Assembly (NCBI GenBank): GCA_944321455.1
Contig: CALULI010000002.1
Span: 62,001-126,000, forward strand
Length of the DNA: 64,000 nucleotides
Direction: 5' to 3'
Source: an uncultured Eggerthellaceae bacterium
GTDB taxonomy: Bacteria; Actinomycetota; Coriobacteriia; Coriobacteriales; Eggerthellaceae
This document shows positions 34,631-45,600 of the stretch, piece after piece. The notes under the pieces were generated by a model. The model was not told the origin of the DNA and ran no database searches. It saw nothing but the letters and a program-made list of their open reading frames with translations. A program made the translations under genes and the position numbers. Each line of letters starts with the position of its first letter. Positions within the stretch are counted from its first letter, which is position 1.

Positions 34631-36703
34631 CTACTTTGACAGAGCAGAAAAATCAGCAATGTGAGCAAACACCGCAACGAAGCGGTTGAGCAGTGCCAAG
34701 CGGTTTGTACGCTTTGCTTCGTCTTCGTCCATGATCATGACTTCCTCAAAGAAGGTGTCAATTGGATCACGCAAATCGGCCAATGCCTGCAGCGCTGCTT
34801 CGTAGTTGCCCTGCGAAAGCGCTTCTTCCACGTGCTGATTTGCCGCCTCAATTGCGTGGTCAAGCGCTGATTCGGCATGAATAAACAGATCAGCGTTAAC
34901 TGCCACGCCTACTGCTTCATCGCGAAGGTTGTTAGCACGCGCAAATGCCGTTGCCAGGTTATCCATAGTTTCAGGCATCTGGTTGCGGATAGTTTCAAGC
35001 GCCTGAACGCGCGACGCAATGATGGCAGGCTCGGAAACGCCGCATGCCAGCACTGCATCAATGGCATCAGGAGATGCGCCATTGTCCTTCAAGATAACCT
35101 TGGTACGAGTAATAAAGAAATCCTTGACAGCTGCCAAAACGGCTTCACTATCAAAGTCAACAAAGTCAAACGATTTCAAAGCGCATGCGATGGCAGCATC
35201 AAGCGAAATAGGCAAGCCAGCCATAAGCATGTTGATAATGCCAATGGCGCTTCGACGAACAGAAAATGGATCCGAAGAGCCCGTAGGACCCTGATCAATA
35301 GCGAACAGACCGCATACCGTATCCAGCTTGTCAGCTAAGGCTACCAACTGGCCAACGGTTGTCTCAGGCAGATTGTCACCTGCGAAACGAGGCTGATAGT
35401 GCTGCTCAATGGCTTGCGCAACCTGGGCATTTTCGCCCGATGCAAGCGCATAGTAGGAGCCCATAACGCCCTGTACCGACGTGAATTCAATAACAGCACT
35501 GGTAACCAAGTCTGCCTTGCACAGACGTGCGGCACGCAAGGCATCAGCAGCGTTTTCAGCATCAAGGTTAGCATCTTCTACCAGATGACCCACAAGAGCT
35601 TCGATGCGGCGGGTCTTATCAAGCATGGTACCCAACTTTTCCTGGAATACCACGTCACTCAAGCGATCAACGTAGGCTTCCAGAGGCTGTTTTAAGTCTT
35701 CGTCATAGAAGAACTTCGCGTCAAACAAGCGGGCACGAACCACGCGTTCGTTGCCGTCAATAATGGTTTCAGAATAGGCAGGATCGCCGTTTGAAACTAC
35801 CAAGAACTTGTTGGTCAGCTTGCCCTGGTTGTTGTAGAGAGGGAAATAGCGCTGATGCATAAGCATGGCATCAACAATAATTTCTTCGGGAACCTCCAAG
35901 AATTCTTCGTCGAAGGTGCCCATAACAACGGTTGGATATTCGGTCAGGTTAATAACCTCAACCAGCGTTTTATGAGGAAGCGTAGCGGTAAGGCCTGTCT
36001 TTTCCTCAATGTCTGCCACACCTTGGCGAATAACAGCCTCACGTTCTGCCTCAGAAGGAACCACGTAGGCATCGCGCACCGTCTGGAGCAGATCATCGGC
36101 GCTGCTTACTTCGAAGGGACCAGGTGCCAAGAAACGATGACCATAAGTCAAGCGGTCTGCCGTCAGGCCAGCAAACATGAAGTCAACCAGCTCTTCGCCA
36201 AACAGCGCTACAAACCACCTGATAGGACGGCTGAAGTATTCACTTTCACTTCCCCAACGCTGGGATTTTGGCCAATTAATGCCGCGCACAATGCTGTCCA
36301 AAACAGCGGAGAGCAAATCCTTAACAGGAACGGAAGGAGTCTGCGTTTTTGCAAACACATAATCAACGCCGTCAACCGTTTCTACCACCAAGTCTTTTGC
36401 ATCAACGCCTTTGCCGCGTGCAAAGCCAAGCGCAGCTTTGGTGGGCTCACCGTTTTCATCAAAGGCAATTTTTGCAGAAGGGCCCTTGAATACTTCAGAT
36501 TTTGCTTCGGTTGCTTCAGGCAAATCATGTGCCAAAACAATCAAGCGGCGTGGTGAGCAGTAGATCTCAACATCACCATGAGGAATGGCCGCGTCATCCA
36601 ACAGACGAGGAACCAAGGTTTGCAGCTGCTTTACGGCTGCAGACAGGTCGAAGGCAGGAATTTCTTCAGTACCAATCTCAAACGCAAGCGTACGTGTTTC
36701 CAT
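34631..36703 (-). CDS. glyS: Glycyl-tRNA synthetase beta subunit
   Basis: 690 residues, full length. Starts with LAFEIGTEEIPAFDL, contains the family segments EFTSVQGVMGSYYA and HQRYFPLY, and ends with a DALR-type anticodon domain. The subunit binds tRNA-Gly and, with the alpha subunit, aminoacylates it. Its ATG overlaps the glyQ stop by one base (TAATG), so the two are translationally coupled. GGAGG lies upstream inside glyQ. Confidence 0.97.
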   Translation of the reverse strand: METRTLAFEIGTEEIPAFDLSAAVKQLQTLVPRLLDDAAIPHGDVEIYCSPRRLIVLAHDLPEATEAKSEVFKGPSAKIAFDENGEPTKAALGFARGKGVDAKDLVVETVDGVDYVFAKTQTPSVPVKDLLSAVLDSIVRGINWPKSQRWGSESEYFSRPIRWFVALFGEELVDFMFAGLTADRLTYGHRFLAPGPFEVSSADDLLQTVRDAYVVPSEAEREAVIRQGVADIEEKTGLTATLPHKTLVEVINLTEYPTVVMGTFDEEFLEVPEEIIVDAMLMHQRYFPLYNNQGKLTNKFLVVSNGDPAYSETIIDGNERVVRARLFDAKFFYDEDLKQPLEAYVDRLSDVVFQEKLGTMLDKTRRIEALVGHLVEDANLDAENAADALRAARLCKADLVTSAVIEFTSVQGVMGSYYALASGENAQVAQAIEQHYQPRFAGDNLPETTVGQLVALADKLDTVCGLFAIDQGPTGSSDPFSVRRSAIGIINMLMAGLPISLDAAIACALKSFDFVDFDSEAVLAAVKDFFITRTKVILKDNGASPDAIDAVLACGVSEPAIIASRVQALETIRNQMPETMDNLATAFARANNLRDEAVGVAVNADLFIHAESALDHAIEAANQHVEEALSQGNYEAALQALADLRDPIDTFFEEVMIMDEDEAKRTNRLALLNRFVAVFAHIADFSALSK

Positions 36704-37665
36704 TATTCACCCTCCACCGTTTTGTCTTCGTCGTTGTTAGTTTCGTCGTTGTTGTCTTGGTAAACCACATTGTTCAAATACGATTCGCAGCATGCCTTTG
36801 CAATGGTGCGAACGCGCAAAATGTAGCCCATGCGCTCCGTTGCGCTGATAACGCCGCGCGCATCAAGCAGGTTAAACGCATGAGAGCACTTGAGAACGTA
36901 GTCATAGGCAGGCAGTGGCAAGTTTTGTTCCAAAACGCGCTTGCACTCTGCTTCGTAGCGATCAAATTCGCCAAAGAGCAAATCAGTGTCTGCCACTTCA
37001 AAGTTATAGGTAGAAAATTCGCGTTCGTTTTCCAAGAACACGTCACCATAGGTAAACACCGTGCCATCAGCGCTGCGAGCCCAGATAAGGTCATAGACCG
37101 AATCAACGCCCTGGATATACATTGCCAGGCGCTCAAGACCATAGGTGATTTCAGAAGGAACAGGGCTGCACTCAAAGCCACCAACCTGCTGGAAGTAGGT
37201 GAACTGGGTTACCTCCATGCCGTTGAGCCATACTTCCCAGCCAAGACCCCACGCACCAAGTGTTGGGCTTTCCCAGTCGTCTTCGACAAAGCGAACGTCG
37301 TGCTTTTCTACTTCAATACCAATAGCACGAAGGGAATCGAGATAAAGATCTTGCACGTTATCAGGCGAAGGCTTCATGAGAACCTGGAACTGATAGTAGT
37401 GCTGCATACGGTTTGGATTTTCACCATAGCGACCGTCAGTTGGGCGGCGGCATGGCTGCACGTACGCTGTTTTCCAGGTGTCAGGACCTAAGCTTCTCAG
37501 CGTTGTAGCAGTGTGAAAGGTACCAGCGCCTACTTCATTGTCGTACGGCTGCATGATGACACAGCCCAAATCGGCCCAGTAGCGCTGCAAGCGCAAAATG
37601 ATGTCCTGAAAGGTCAAAACATCGTCCGCGGTGGACAGATGTGCTGAAGATTCAACAGTAGACAT
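36703..37665 (-). CDS. glyQ: Glycyl-tRNA synthetase alpha subunit
   Basis: 320 residues, slightly longer than usual because of an acidic C-terminal tail ([17 protein letters not shown]). Diagnostic stretches include [28 protein letters not shown], and the active-site region [17 protein letters not shown]. It forms the adenylation core with glyS. The heterotetrameric type contrasts with the single-chain GlyRS of most Actinomycetota. Confidence 0.97.
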   Translation of the reverse strand: MSTVESSAHLSTADDVLTFQDIILRLQRYWADLGCVIMQPYDNEVGAGTFHTATTLRSLGPDTWKTAYVQPCRRPTDGRYGENPNRMQHYYQFQVLMKPSPDNVQDLYLDSLRAIGIEVEKHDVRFVEDDWESPTLGAWGLGWEVWLNGMEVTQFTYFQQVGGFECSPVPSEITYGLERLAMYIQGVDSVYDLIWARSADGTVFTYGDVFLENEREFSTYNFEVADTDLLFGEFDRYEAECKRVLEQNLPLPAYDYVLKCSHAFNLLDARGVISATERMGYILRVRTIAKACCESYLNNVVYQDNNDETNNDEDKTVEGE

Positions 37666-37697
37666 ATCGCTCCTTATCTCAATGGTTGAATTGATTA

Positions 37698-38285
37698 TTA
37701 GTTCAAAAGACCAATGTCGTTTAATGGCCAGTAGATCAAGATTGCTTTACCAAACAGCGTGTCTTCATCAATAGGACCAAAGTAACGCGAGTCAAGTGAA
37801 TTCGTGCGGTTGTCCCCCATCATCCACACGCAGCCTTCGGGGATGGTGTAGGGATAGGAAATGCTGACGTTGCCAGCAGTGGAAAGAGGATAGGTTGGTT
37901 GCCCTAAGGTGTAGAATTCGGGCAGCTCCGTGCCATCAACATAGACTTTGCCGTCAACTAAATTGATAGTTTGACCTTCTGTTGCGATGACACGCTTAAC
38001 CAAGGTGCGTGAAGGAATTTGAGGATCAGCGAATACGGCAATATCACCTTGTTCAGGTTCGCCGAATTGATAGGAAAGCTTTTCAGCAAAAATGTAATCG
38101 CCTGTCATGATGGTTTCTTCCATGGAAGCGGAAGGAACCTCAAAGGGCTCGCACACATACGTGCGAATCAAAAACGCGCAACCAAGCACCACCACAACCA
38201 TTACTACAAAGCTGAAAAAGCGTCGTAGAATGGATGGACGCTGGAATTCTGCGTGACGGCCAGAGTCCAACACTAATCCTTTCAC
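37698..38285 (-). CDS. lepB: Signal peptidase I
   Basis: 195 residues with one N-terminal helix (about 24-43). Catalytic Ser54 is in SASMEETI, Lys97 in TLVKRVIA, and box E is [15 protein letters not shown]. It removes signal peptides on the outer face of the membrane. The first codon is GTG at 38285; a second GTG four codons on has AAAGGA before it, so the exact start is uncertain. It closes the trmD-side operon. Confidence 0.94.
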   Translation of the reverse strand: MKGLVLDSGRHAEFQRPSILRRFFSFVVMVVVVLGCAFLIRTYVCEPFEVPSASMEETIMTGDYIFAEKLSYQFGEPEQGDIAVFADPQIPSRTLVKRVIATEGQTINLVDGKVYVDGTELPEFYTLGQPTYPLSTAGNVSISYPYTIPEGCVWMMGDNRTNSLDSRYFGPIDEDTLFGKAILIYWPLNDIGLLN

Positions 38286-38344
38286 ATGTTCAAATACACA
38301 AGATTACATGATAAAACAAATACCGCGTTGAACTTGAGTAGGGC

Positions 38345-39061
38345 CTATAATTCCAAAAAATCTTTTTCTTCTGGGGTAAGGTTTGCACTTTCAAGCAAGT
38401 CAGGGCGCCACTGTTTGGTGCGAAGCAAGCTCTGCTTGCGGCGCCATGCCGCAATGTTGGCATGATGGCCTGAGAGCAGAACTTCGGGAACGTCCATGCC
38501 GCGGTAGTGCGCAGGGCGCGTGTATTGCGGGTATTCCAGCAAGCCGTCGTAGAAGCTTTCGTCTACCGCGCTGCCTTCATCCCCCAAAACGCCATCAATG
38601 CGGCGAACCACCGCATCAATAATGACCATGGAAGCCAATTCCCCACTGGTTAAGACGTAGTCACCAATAGAGAGCACCTCATCTGCCAGCGTATAGGCGC
38701 GCTCGTCAATACCTTCGTAGTGGCCGCAAATGAAAAAGAGATGGTCTTTCTGGGCAAGTTCAACGCTTTTCGCGTCATCAAAGCGCGTGCCTGTTGGGGA
38801 TAAGAAAATGACGTAGGGTTTTGTTTCGTAGCGGGCAAAGATGTCATCCGTTGCCTCAAAGATAGGTTCGCACTTCATGACCAACCCTTGACCGCCACCG
38901 TAGGGTTCATCGTCGGTGGTGCGGTGCTTGTCATGAGTCCAATCACGCAGGTCATAGGCGTAAAAGTCAAGAAAACCCTTATCTTGGGCTCTCTTCATAA
39001 TGGATTCATTCATGATTGAATCGTAGCAATGCGGAAACACCGACAGCGTTTCAATCTTCAT
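38345..39061 (-). CDS. trmD: tRNA (guanine37-N1)-methyltransferase
   Basis: 238 residues from the ATG at 39061; an upstream in-frame ATG at 39082 is less likely because family members begin MKIETLSVFP. The trefoil-knot SAM site has LSPTG, ICGHYEGIDERA and SIGDYVLTSGELA. It methylates G37 of tRNAs to prevent frameshifting. It is in the classical rpsP-khpA-rimM-trmD order, separated from rimM here by a repeat-containing gap. Confidence 0.96.
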   Translation of the reverse strand: MKIETLSVFPHCYDSIMNESIMKRAQDKGFLDFYAYDLRDWTHDKHRTTDDEPYGGGQGLVMKCEPIFEATDDIFARYETKPYVIFLSPTGTRFDDAKSVELAQKDHLFFICGHYEGIDERAYTLADEVLSIGDYVLTSGELASMVIIDAVVRRIDGVLGDEGSAVDESFYDGLLEYPQYTRPAHYRGMDVPEVLLSGHHANIAAWRRKQSLLRTKQWRPDLLESANLTPEEKDFLEL

Positions 39062-39088
39062 AGTGTCTCTACCCTTCGTCATGAAGTT

Positions 39089-39158
39089 TTCTGTGCGAAT
39101 AATCGGTTCTGCACGAATTCTTGATCCTGCGCGCTCTTGGTTCTGCGTGGATGAATAA
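39089..39158. repeat. Four-unit ~18-bp tandem array in rimM-trmD gap
   Basis: Units of 18, 18, 16 and 18 bp with a TTCTGCGCGAAT-like core, inside an operon where rimM and trmD normally abut or overlap. Confidence 0.7.
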
Positions 39159-39169
39159 TTCCGTGGATA

Positions 39170-39685
39170 CTATTGATCAAGCAATCCTTGGGGCAAGTCC
39201 AGCGTAAGTGTTGCCGCCTCTTCATCAAAGTTCACGATGAAATCATCAACAAGCGGAATTAATACGTTGCGTCCCTGATAGTCAACCACCAGCAGCGGGT
39301 GCGCAGGATTTTCTTCAACGCGCATAACGCTGCCCAACTGACCTTCTGCAAAATCAAAAACCACAACGCCTGCAAAGGCCGATCCGCTTTGCTGGTCCCA
39401 CCCTTCTGGCAAGTCCTCCTTGCGAACCAAACAATAATGACCAACCAACTTTTCAGCATCGGTCATTGACGTGATGTCCGCAAAATAAACCAGATAGGTT
39501 GAACCGCCCTTGTGGTCAAGTTGCGTTATGCGCGAAGAACGAGGGAGCTTAAGCACAGGAGGCACAAAGGTGACCTCCATACCTTCTTCCAATAAAAAAG
39601 GAAGACCTTCTGTGGCACACACAGAAAGCCCTCCTTCAAGGGTTTTCGCTTTCGTTAATAGCGCAACGTTTTTCCAAGCACCCAT
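39170..39685 (-). CDS. rimM: Ribosome maturation factor RimM
   Basis: 171 residues: an N-terminal beta-barrel and a C-terminal PRC-like domain (SVMRVEENPAHPLLVV, then VLIPLVDDFI). It binds S19 and assists 30S head assembly. Its ATG overlaps the khpA stop (TGATG). The N-terminus WKNVALLTKAKTLEGGL is divergent from the usual GxIxxxHGLxGE, but the operon position makes the call firm. Confidence 0.88.
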   Translation of the reverse strand: MGAWKNVALLTKAKTLEGGLSVCATEGLPFLLEEGMEVTFVPPVLKLPRSSRITQLDHKGGSTYLVYFADITSMTDAEKLVGHYCLVRKEDLPEGWDQQSGSAFAGVVVFDFAEGQLGSVMRVEENPAHPLLVVDYQGRNVLIPLVDDFIVNFDEEAATLTLDLPQGLLDQ

Positions 39686-39942
39686 CAGTCGATCAGTTCG
39701 ATTTCTACATGCATGTCATTGCGAGAACCTGCCGCACGGCATACGGTGCGGATGGCCTTGATAACGCGACCTTGGCGACCAATGACCTTGCCTGCATCTT
39801 CTTCATTAACCTGAATTTCAACCAAAATGGTACCGTCTTCTGGTTCAGAAGAGGTGATTTCAATTTCTTCAGGAAAATCAACCAGCGGGGTTACGAGGCT
39901 ACGAACGAGATTTGCGATATCTTCGTTAGCTTCGGCCATCAT
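39685..39942 (-). CDS. khpA: KH-domain RNA-binding protein KhpA
   Basis: 85 residues, a single KH domain with the GxxG loop VIGRQGRVIKAIRTV. KhpA is a small RNA chaperone that often works with KhpB. Both ends overlap neighbours (TAATG with rpsP, TGATG with rimM), showing tight translational coupling. Confidence 0.94.
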   Translation of the reverse strand: MMAEANEDIANLVRSLVTPLVDFPEEIEITSSEPEDGTILVEIQVNEEDAGKVIGRQGRVIKAIRTVCRAAGSRNDMHVEIELID

Positions 39943-40187
39943 TAATCGTTCTTACGCTGAGCTTCAATAAGACGAGCAACGGTGTCAGTAGGGATAGCGC
40001 CCTTGCCAATCCACTCATCAATCTTTTCGATGTCCATGTTAACTGCAGCAGGTTCTACACAAGGATTGTAGGTGCCAACCTGCTCAATGTAACGACCATC
40101 GCGACGAGCGCGAGAGTCAGCTACAACTACGCGGTAATAAGGTGCCTTTTTAGCGCCGTGACGGGCGAGACGAATCTTGACTGCCAT
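39942..40187 (-). CDS. rpsP: Ribosomal protein S16
   Basis: 81 residues beginning [24 protein letters not shown], with [14 protein letters not shown], diagnostic for S16 of the 30S subunit. It follows ffh after a 97-nt gap in the ffh-rpsP-khpA-rimM-trmD order. Confidence 0.97.
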   Translation of the reverse strand: MAVKIRLARHGAKKAPYYRVVVADSRARRDGRYIEQVGTYNPCVEPAAVNMDIEKIDEWIGKGAIPTDTVARLIEAQRKND

Positions 40188-40284
40188 TGAGTTAAACTCC
40201 TTCTATCTTTCTATAGTGTATGCGGCCAACGAATAAGCGAATGGGGCCGCAAAACAGCAATTTGATATTGTACTCGTAAAAACT

Positions 40285-41706
40285 TTATTCATCAAGACCA
40301 GAAAGCATGTCTTGCATCTTCTTCAGATCTGACATACTCATGCCACCCATTCCTGGGATTCCACGACGCGTCTTCTTGCGCTTCTTGCCTTTTTTACCTT
40401 TCTGATTTTGTGCTTGCTGGGTAGCACCCATCATCTGCTTCATCATCTTGCGCGTTTCGGTAAAGCGCTTAAGCAGCTGATTGACCTGGAATACTTGCAC
40501 ACCAGCACCTGCTGCAATGCGGGCTTTGCGCGAACCGTTGAGAATTTCAGGATGTTCGCGCTCTTCCTTCGTCATCGAGTTGATGATAATAACAAAGTCA
40601 TCAAGCGCATGTTCGTTAACATTGCCTTGCTTTAAGGCCTTGTCACCACCAGGAAGCGCGGAGAGCAGCTTGGAAATACCACCCATCTTGGAAATTTGCT
40701 GCTGCATCATGATGAAGTCATTCATGTTCAGCGTCCCACGCGCCATGCGCTCAGCTTCGTCTTCTTGAATTTCATCAGCTTCCATCTTTGAAGCCGTTTC
40801 AATGAAGCTGATCATGTCACCCATACCCAAGATACGCTTGGCCATGCGATCAGGATGGAATTCCTCTAAGGAATCAGGCTTTTCACCCGTGGAAATAAAC
40901 TTGATTGGTTTGCCCGTTACCTGGCGAATGGAAAGCGCGCCACCACCACGAGCATCGCCGTCCATCTTTGACATGATGACGCCGTCAAAATCAACGCGCT
41001 GCGCAAAAGCATCTGCTACGTTGACCACATCCTGACCAGTCATGGCGTCAACCACCATCAAGATCTGATCAGGCTTAACGGCAGCCTTAATGGCTTCAGC
41101 TTCTTGCATCATGTCTTCATCAACGTGCAAGCGGCCTGCCGTGTCAATAATGACCACGTCACGCAGCGAATCAATAGCATCGCGAACGCCCTCTTGAGCA
41201 ATTTTGACAGGATCTTGTCCTTCGCCACGATAGACGCGCACGCCCATTTCGTCACCTAAGGTTTGCAGCTGATCTGCTGCAGCAGGACGATACACGTCGC
41301 AGGCGACAAGCAGCGGATTGTGCTTTTGCTGCTTTAAGAGGTAAGCAAGCTTAGCTGCGGCGGTCGTTTTACCTGAGCCCTGCAGGCCAACCAGCATGAT
41401 GACGTTAGGGATACGCGAAGACATAACCAGCTTGGAATCGGTGCGACCAAGCAGTTCGGTCAGTTCGTCAAGAACCACCTTGACCACATTTTGTGCAGGT
41501 GTGAGCGATTCCATAACGTCGGCCGTTAAGCAGCGCTCCTTGGTGTTTTTGATAAAGGTTTTAACAACCTTGAAGTTAACGTCAGCTTCCAACAGCGCCA
41601 TGCGAATTTCACGCATTGCTGAATCAATGTCTTCTTCGGTCAGGCGACCCTTGCTGCGCAGACCACTAAAGATTGATTGAAGCCTCTCTGAAAGATTCTC
41701 AAGCAT
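40285..41706 (-). CDS. ffh: Signal recognition particle protein Ffh
   Basis: 473 residues from the ATG at 41706; GGAG nine bases upstream supports this over the ATG at 41721. The N domain (MLENLSERLQSIF) precedes the GTPase with GLQGSGKTT, DTAGRL and SKMDGDARGG, then a Met-rich M domain for signal peptide and 4.5S RNA binding. It targets nascent membrane proteins. Its start overlaps the ftsY stop by 8 nt (ATGCTTGA), so receptor and SRP protein are co-translated. The C-terminal tail is Lys-rich. Confidence 0.97.
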   Translation of the reverse strand: MLENLSERLQSIFSGLRSKGRLTEEDIDSAMREIRMALLEADVNFKVVKTFIKNTKERCLTADVMESLTPAQNVVKVVLDELTELLGRTDSKLVMSSRIPNVIMLVGLQGSGKTTAAAKLAYLLKQQKHNPLLVACDVYRPAAADQLQTLGDEMGVRVYRGEGQDPVKIAQEGVRDAIDSLRDVVIIDTAGRLHVDEDMMQEAEAIKAAVKPDQILMVVDAMTGQDVVNVADAFAQRVDFDGVIMSKMDGDARGGGALSIRQVTGKPIKFISTGEKPDSLEEFHPDRMAKRILGMGDMISFIETASKMEADEIQEDEAERMARGTLNMNDFIMMQQQISKMGGISKLLSALPGGDKALKQGNVNEHALDDFVIIINSMTKEEREHPEILNGSRKARIAAGAGVQVFQVNQLLKRFTETRKMMKQMMGATQQAQNQKGKKGKKRKKTRRGIPGMGGMSMSDLKKMQDMLSGLDE

Positions 41707-42616
41707 GTGACATATCTCCAATCAGCGCTCGTGCAAAATCATGAGCGTCAAAGTCTTGCAAATCTTCAATGCCCTCTCCTACTCCAATCTTGTAGATTGG
41801 CAGGGACAGTTCATGCGAAATGGCCAGTGCAATACCACCTTTTGCGGTGCCATCAAGCTTGGTCACAATCACGCCATCCAAATCAAGCGCCTTGTTGAAT
41901 TCGCGTGCCTGCTGAAGACCGTTTTGACCCGTTGTAGCATCAATAACCAAAAGCGTCGCAACAGGCATTTGGGAGCGCTTGCGCACCACCGACACCACCT
42001 TTTGCAGCTCACGCATCAAGTCATCAGAGGTGTGAAGGCGACCAGCCGTATCAATCAAAACCAAGTCCGAATTAAGCTGTTCGGCGCGCTCAATAGTCTC
42101 ATAGCACACGCTGGCAGGATCACTACCACGCTCACGCGTCACAATTTCAACGTCAGCGCGGTTTGCCCACACTTCAAGCTGTTCAATGGCAGCTGCGCGG
42201 AAGGTATCAGCGCTACCTAACAAAACGCTGCGACCATCATCATGCGCTGCAGCGGCAATCTTGCCAACCGTGGTAGTTTTACCCGAACCGTTGACACCCA
42301 CAAACATAACCAGCTGAGGGTTTTTCTCAAATAGATCTTCTTCTGCCTCAAAAAACGTATCGGCAATTTGGTCGGTCAACATGTCAAGTACCGATTGCGC
42401 ATCAGGCAATGCCTTGCGCTTTGCCTGGTCACGCAAGTTTTCAACAATTTCATCGGCAGCCTGAACGCCAATATCGCCTAAGATGAGCGTTTCTTCCAAG
42501 GACTCCCAAAAATCTTCGTCCACATCAGGACCGCGGTCGAGCAAAACATTTAACTGCTCCTTGAAGCGGTCACGCGAACGGTTGAGGCCTTCACTAATTC
42601 GATCAAAAAAGCCCAT
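41699..42616 (-). CDS. ftsY: Signal recognition particle receptor FtsY
   Basis: 305 residues, a short form with the NG core and no long acidic N-terminal region. Motifs are VGVNGSGKTTT, DTAGRLHT and TKLDGTAKGG, ending IEDLQDFDAHDFARAL. It docks the SRP-ribosome complex at the membrane. The ATG immediately follows the smc stop codon and the gene overlaps ffh. Confidence 0.96.
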   Translation of the reverse strand: MGFFDRISEGLNRSRDRFKEQLNVLLDRGPDVDEDFWESLEETLILGDIGVQAADEIVENLRDQAKRKALPDAQSVLDMLTDQIADTFFEAEEDLFEKNPQLVMFVGVNGSGKTTTVGKIAAAAHDDGRSVLLGSADTFRAAAIEQLEVWANRADVEIVTRERGSDPASVCYETIERAEQLNSDLVLIDTAGRLHTSDDLMRELQKVVSVVRKRSQMPVATLLVIDATTGQNGLQQAREFNKALDLDGVIVTKLDGTAKGGIALAISHELSLPIYKIGVGEGIEDLQDFDAHDFARALIGDMSHA

Positions 42617-45600
42617 TTACTTCTCCTTGGATTGTGCGTTTTCCAATCGCTGGCTTAATACCTTCGTTACGCCATCAGCCTGCATGGATACGCCATAGAG
42701 AATGTCGGCAGATTCCATGGTACGACGCTGATGCGTAATCATTATAAACTGCGTGTAGTGGCGCAAGGTATTAAGATACGCAATCAAACGGCGCAGGTTT
42801 GTGTCGTCAAGCGCCGCCTCAACTTCGTCAAGAATATAAAACGGTGTCTGGCGAATACGATAGACCGCAAACAGAAGCGCCATAGCCGTCATAGACTTTT
42901 CGCCACCTGACAACAGCGACATCTTCTTGACGCGCTTGCCTTCTGGCTGCGCATTAACGTCAACACCTGTTGTTTCTAAATCATCAGGATCGGTCAGCGT
43001 TAAGAAGGCATGACCACCAGGGAACAGCGTCTCAAAGATTTCAGAGAAGTTGTCATTGACCTGGTTAAATGTATCAATGAAGTCATCCTTCATACGATTA
43101 TCAATAGCATCAACAATGCGTGAAAGTGCCTGACGTGCCACCTTCATGTCTTCAAGCTGGTTGATCAGATACTCGTAGCGCTCTTTGACCTGCTCATAAT
43201 CGTGCGCTGCATCAGGGTTGATAGTGCCCAAGTTCTTAATGCGGCGCTCCAGTGAGCTTACCTTTTGATCTGCCTTTGCACGCTCTTGGCGCTCTTCAAG
43301 TTCAGGTAACTTCATGGCTGTCTCAAGTGAGGTATTGCAATCTTCCACAATCACCTTAATAGCGGCCTCAACTTGAACTTCCAGACGGCCCTTTTCAACG
43401 CGCAGTTCTGCCATCTGCGCTGTGAAGCGATCAAAAGTATCGTGCTTTTCGCGCGAATCGCGGGTGGCAGCAGCAATCTGTGCGTGCAAACCTTGTGAAG
43501 ACATTTTGGCATCACGCGATTGCTCTTCAAGCCTGAGTGCTGTCAAACGAGCCGCATCATCAATCAAGCCGAAAGCCTTCAGCAGCGGATCAATGTCTTC
43601 CAAAAGCGCACGAGATTGCTTAACACCACGCTGAGCGTTGTGGTCAGTGCGTGTTGCTGATTCAATTTCTTGCTTGCGCGTTTGCACCATACGGTCCGCA
43701 TACGCGCTGCGCTCACTCAAGCGGGCCACTTCCAAACGAGCCTGCGAAAGCTGTTCGGAAAGCTTAATGACCATACGCTGAATGGGACTGACGCTCTTTT
43801 CCAATTCTGCAATAGCTTCTTTATTCTGTTGAAGCTTAGCCTCTAAGGCAGCCTGTTCCTGCGCCAAGTTATCAGCATCAGGCTGGCTCTGCTCTAAAAG
43901 CGCTTCGTTTTCCTGCTGATCTTTTTGCAGACGTTCATATTCTTCGCGAATATCATTGAGCGTTGTTTCAGCGTTTTCATGGTCAAGCACACACGCATCA
44001 AAGCGGCCTTTCAGCTGAGCAGACTGCTCAGAATACTGCAAGGATTGCGTTTGCTTGGTACGCAGCGTTTCTTCTGCGTGGTTGGTTTGTTCTAACAGAT
44101 CATCATAGCGATCCGAATACTGCGCTTCATCGTGGCGCAGCTGTTCAAGCTTGCGATGACGCGCAAGTGCGCTGTTGGCCTTGTCAGCCTCTGAATAGCG
44201 AATGACACTCATGCGGCCATCGCTTGCAGCAATAAAGCCTTGCGCTGTTGCAAAGCGGGCTGGCTGCTGCGCACTGTGCACCAAAGCAAGGGCATCATCA
44301 ATGGTGTCCACCACCACAACGTCACCTAAAAGCGTTGCGACGATAGCTTCATAGCCTGCATCAATTTCCACGAGGTCCATAAGTGGCGTACCCTTTGAAG
44401 CCTGTGTTGCTGCCTGTGCGGTAGCGGATGCTGTCTGGTTTGCTGCAGGAGCAGTGTTTTCAGCTGCCGCAGCATCCCACAGCACCACTTCGCCCACCAC
44501 ATCACGGTCATAGAGCGCATGAACCAAGGCTTTGGCTTCGGCAGAAGTCTTAACGGTAAGGGCATGAATGTCATCACCCAGCAGCGCTTCTACCAGCGTT
44601 TCTACCGTGCTTTGCGCCTTAACCACATGAGAGAGTGGCAAGACCTTATCAGCGTGACCATGATCATCATCAAGCACCCACGTAAGAGCAGGATTTGATG
44701 ATTCTGCGGCACGCTCCATTTCTTCAAGGGCAGTTCGCTCTGCACTGGTCTGCGTCAAGGTTGAACGAACGTCATCCAATTGGGCACGCAGACTATCACG
44801 CGCACTTAATGCCTGCCCTACTTCTTCACGGGCGGTACGCTCTGCATTGCGCACTGCATCATATTCTTGTTCAAGGGTTTCGCGCTGCTGCTTGGCTGTT
44901 TCAAGCTGAGCTTGCGCTGCCTCAAGACGCGCCTGGGCATCCGTCACATGGGCAGCAATAACCTGAGCTCGCGCACGGCGTTCGTTTAAATTTTCACGCA
45001 GTGCTTCCTGCGTTGCCTGAATGGTTTCAATTTTGTGGACAAAGCCACGCTGTTCTGCCGTCAGGGTCTCAATCTTGCGTCGCAGGCCATTGCGCTGCTG
45101 GACCTGCTCTTTATGCTGAGCATCCAACGATTCAAGCGCCTCTTGCGCCTGCGTAAAGGCAGCCTTAACCTCTTCGGCCTGCTGCTGGACGCTTGCTAGT
45201 TCTTTATGGGCGTTTTCGTAGCGAATCTTGCTTTCTTCCACTTCGCGACTAAAACGCTCCATATCCTGCTGCGCCTGACGACGCTTTTCGCGCAAAACCA
45301 AAATGGTGGAATTCAAACGCTCCGCACTTGATTCTGCACGACGATGCGTTTCGTTAAGATTGTTTTCTTTAATACCGCGCGTCTGAAGCTGCTGCTGAAG
45401 GGAATCTAAGTGCTCTTCTGCATCGGTGAGTGCCTTACGAGCCACCTCTACCCTTTGCGTTAGCTCCGTTTCTTGTGCCTGGGCACTATCCCAGCTTTTT
45501 TGCAGCTGGCGCAAATCATCAACGGCAACATGCAGTTTCAAGTCTGCCAATTGCGCGGCAAGATCTTTGTAGGTAAGCGCGCGCTTTGCTTTGCGCTCTA

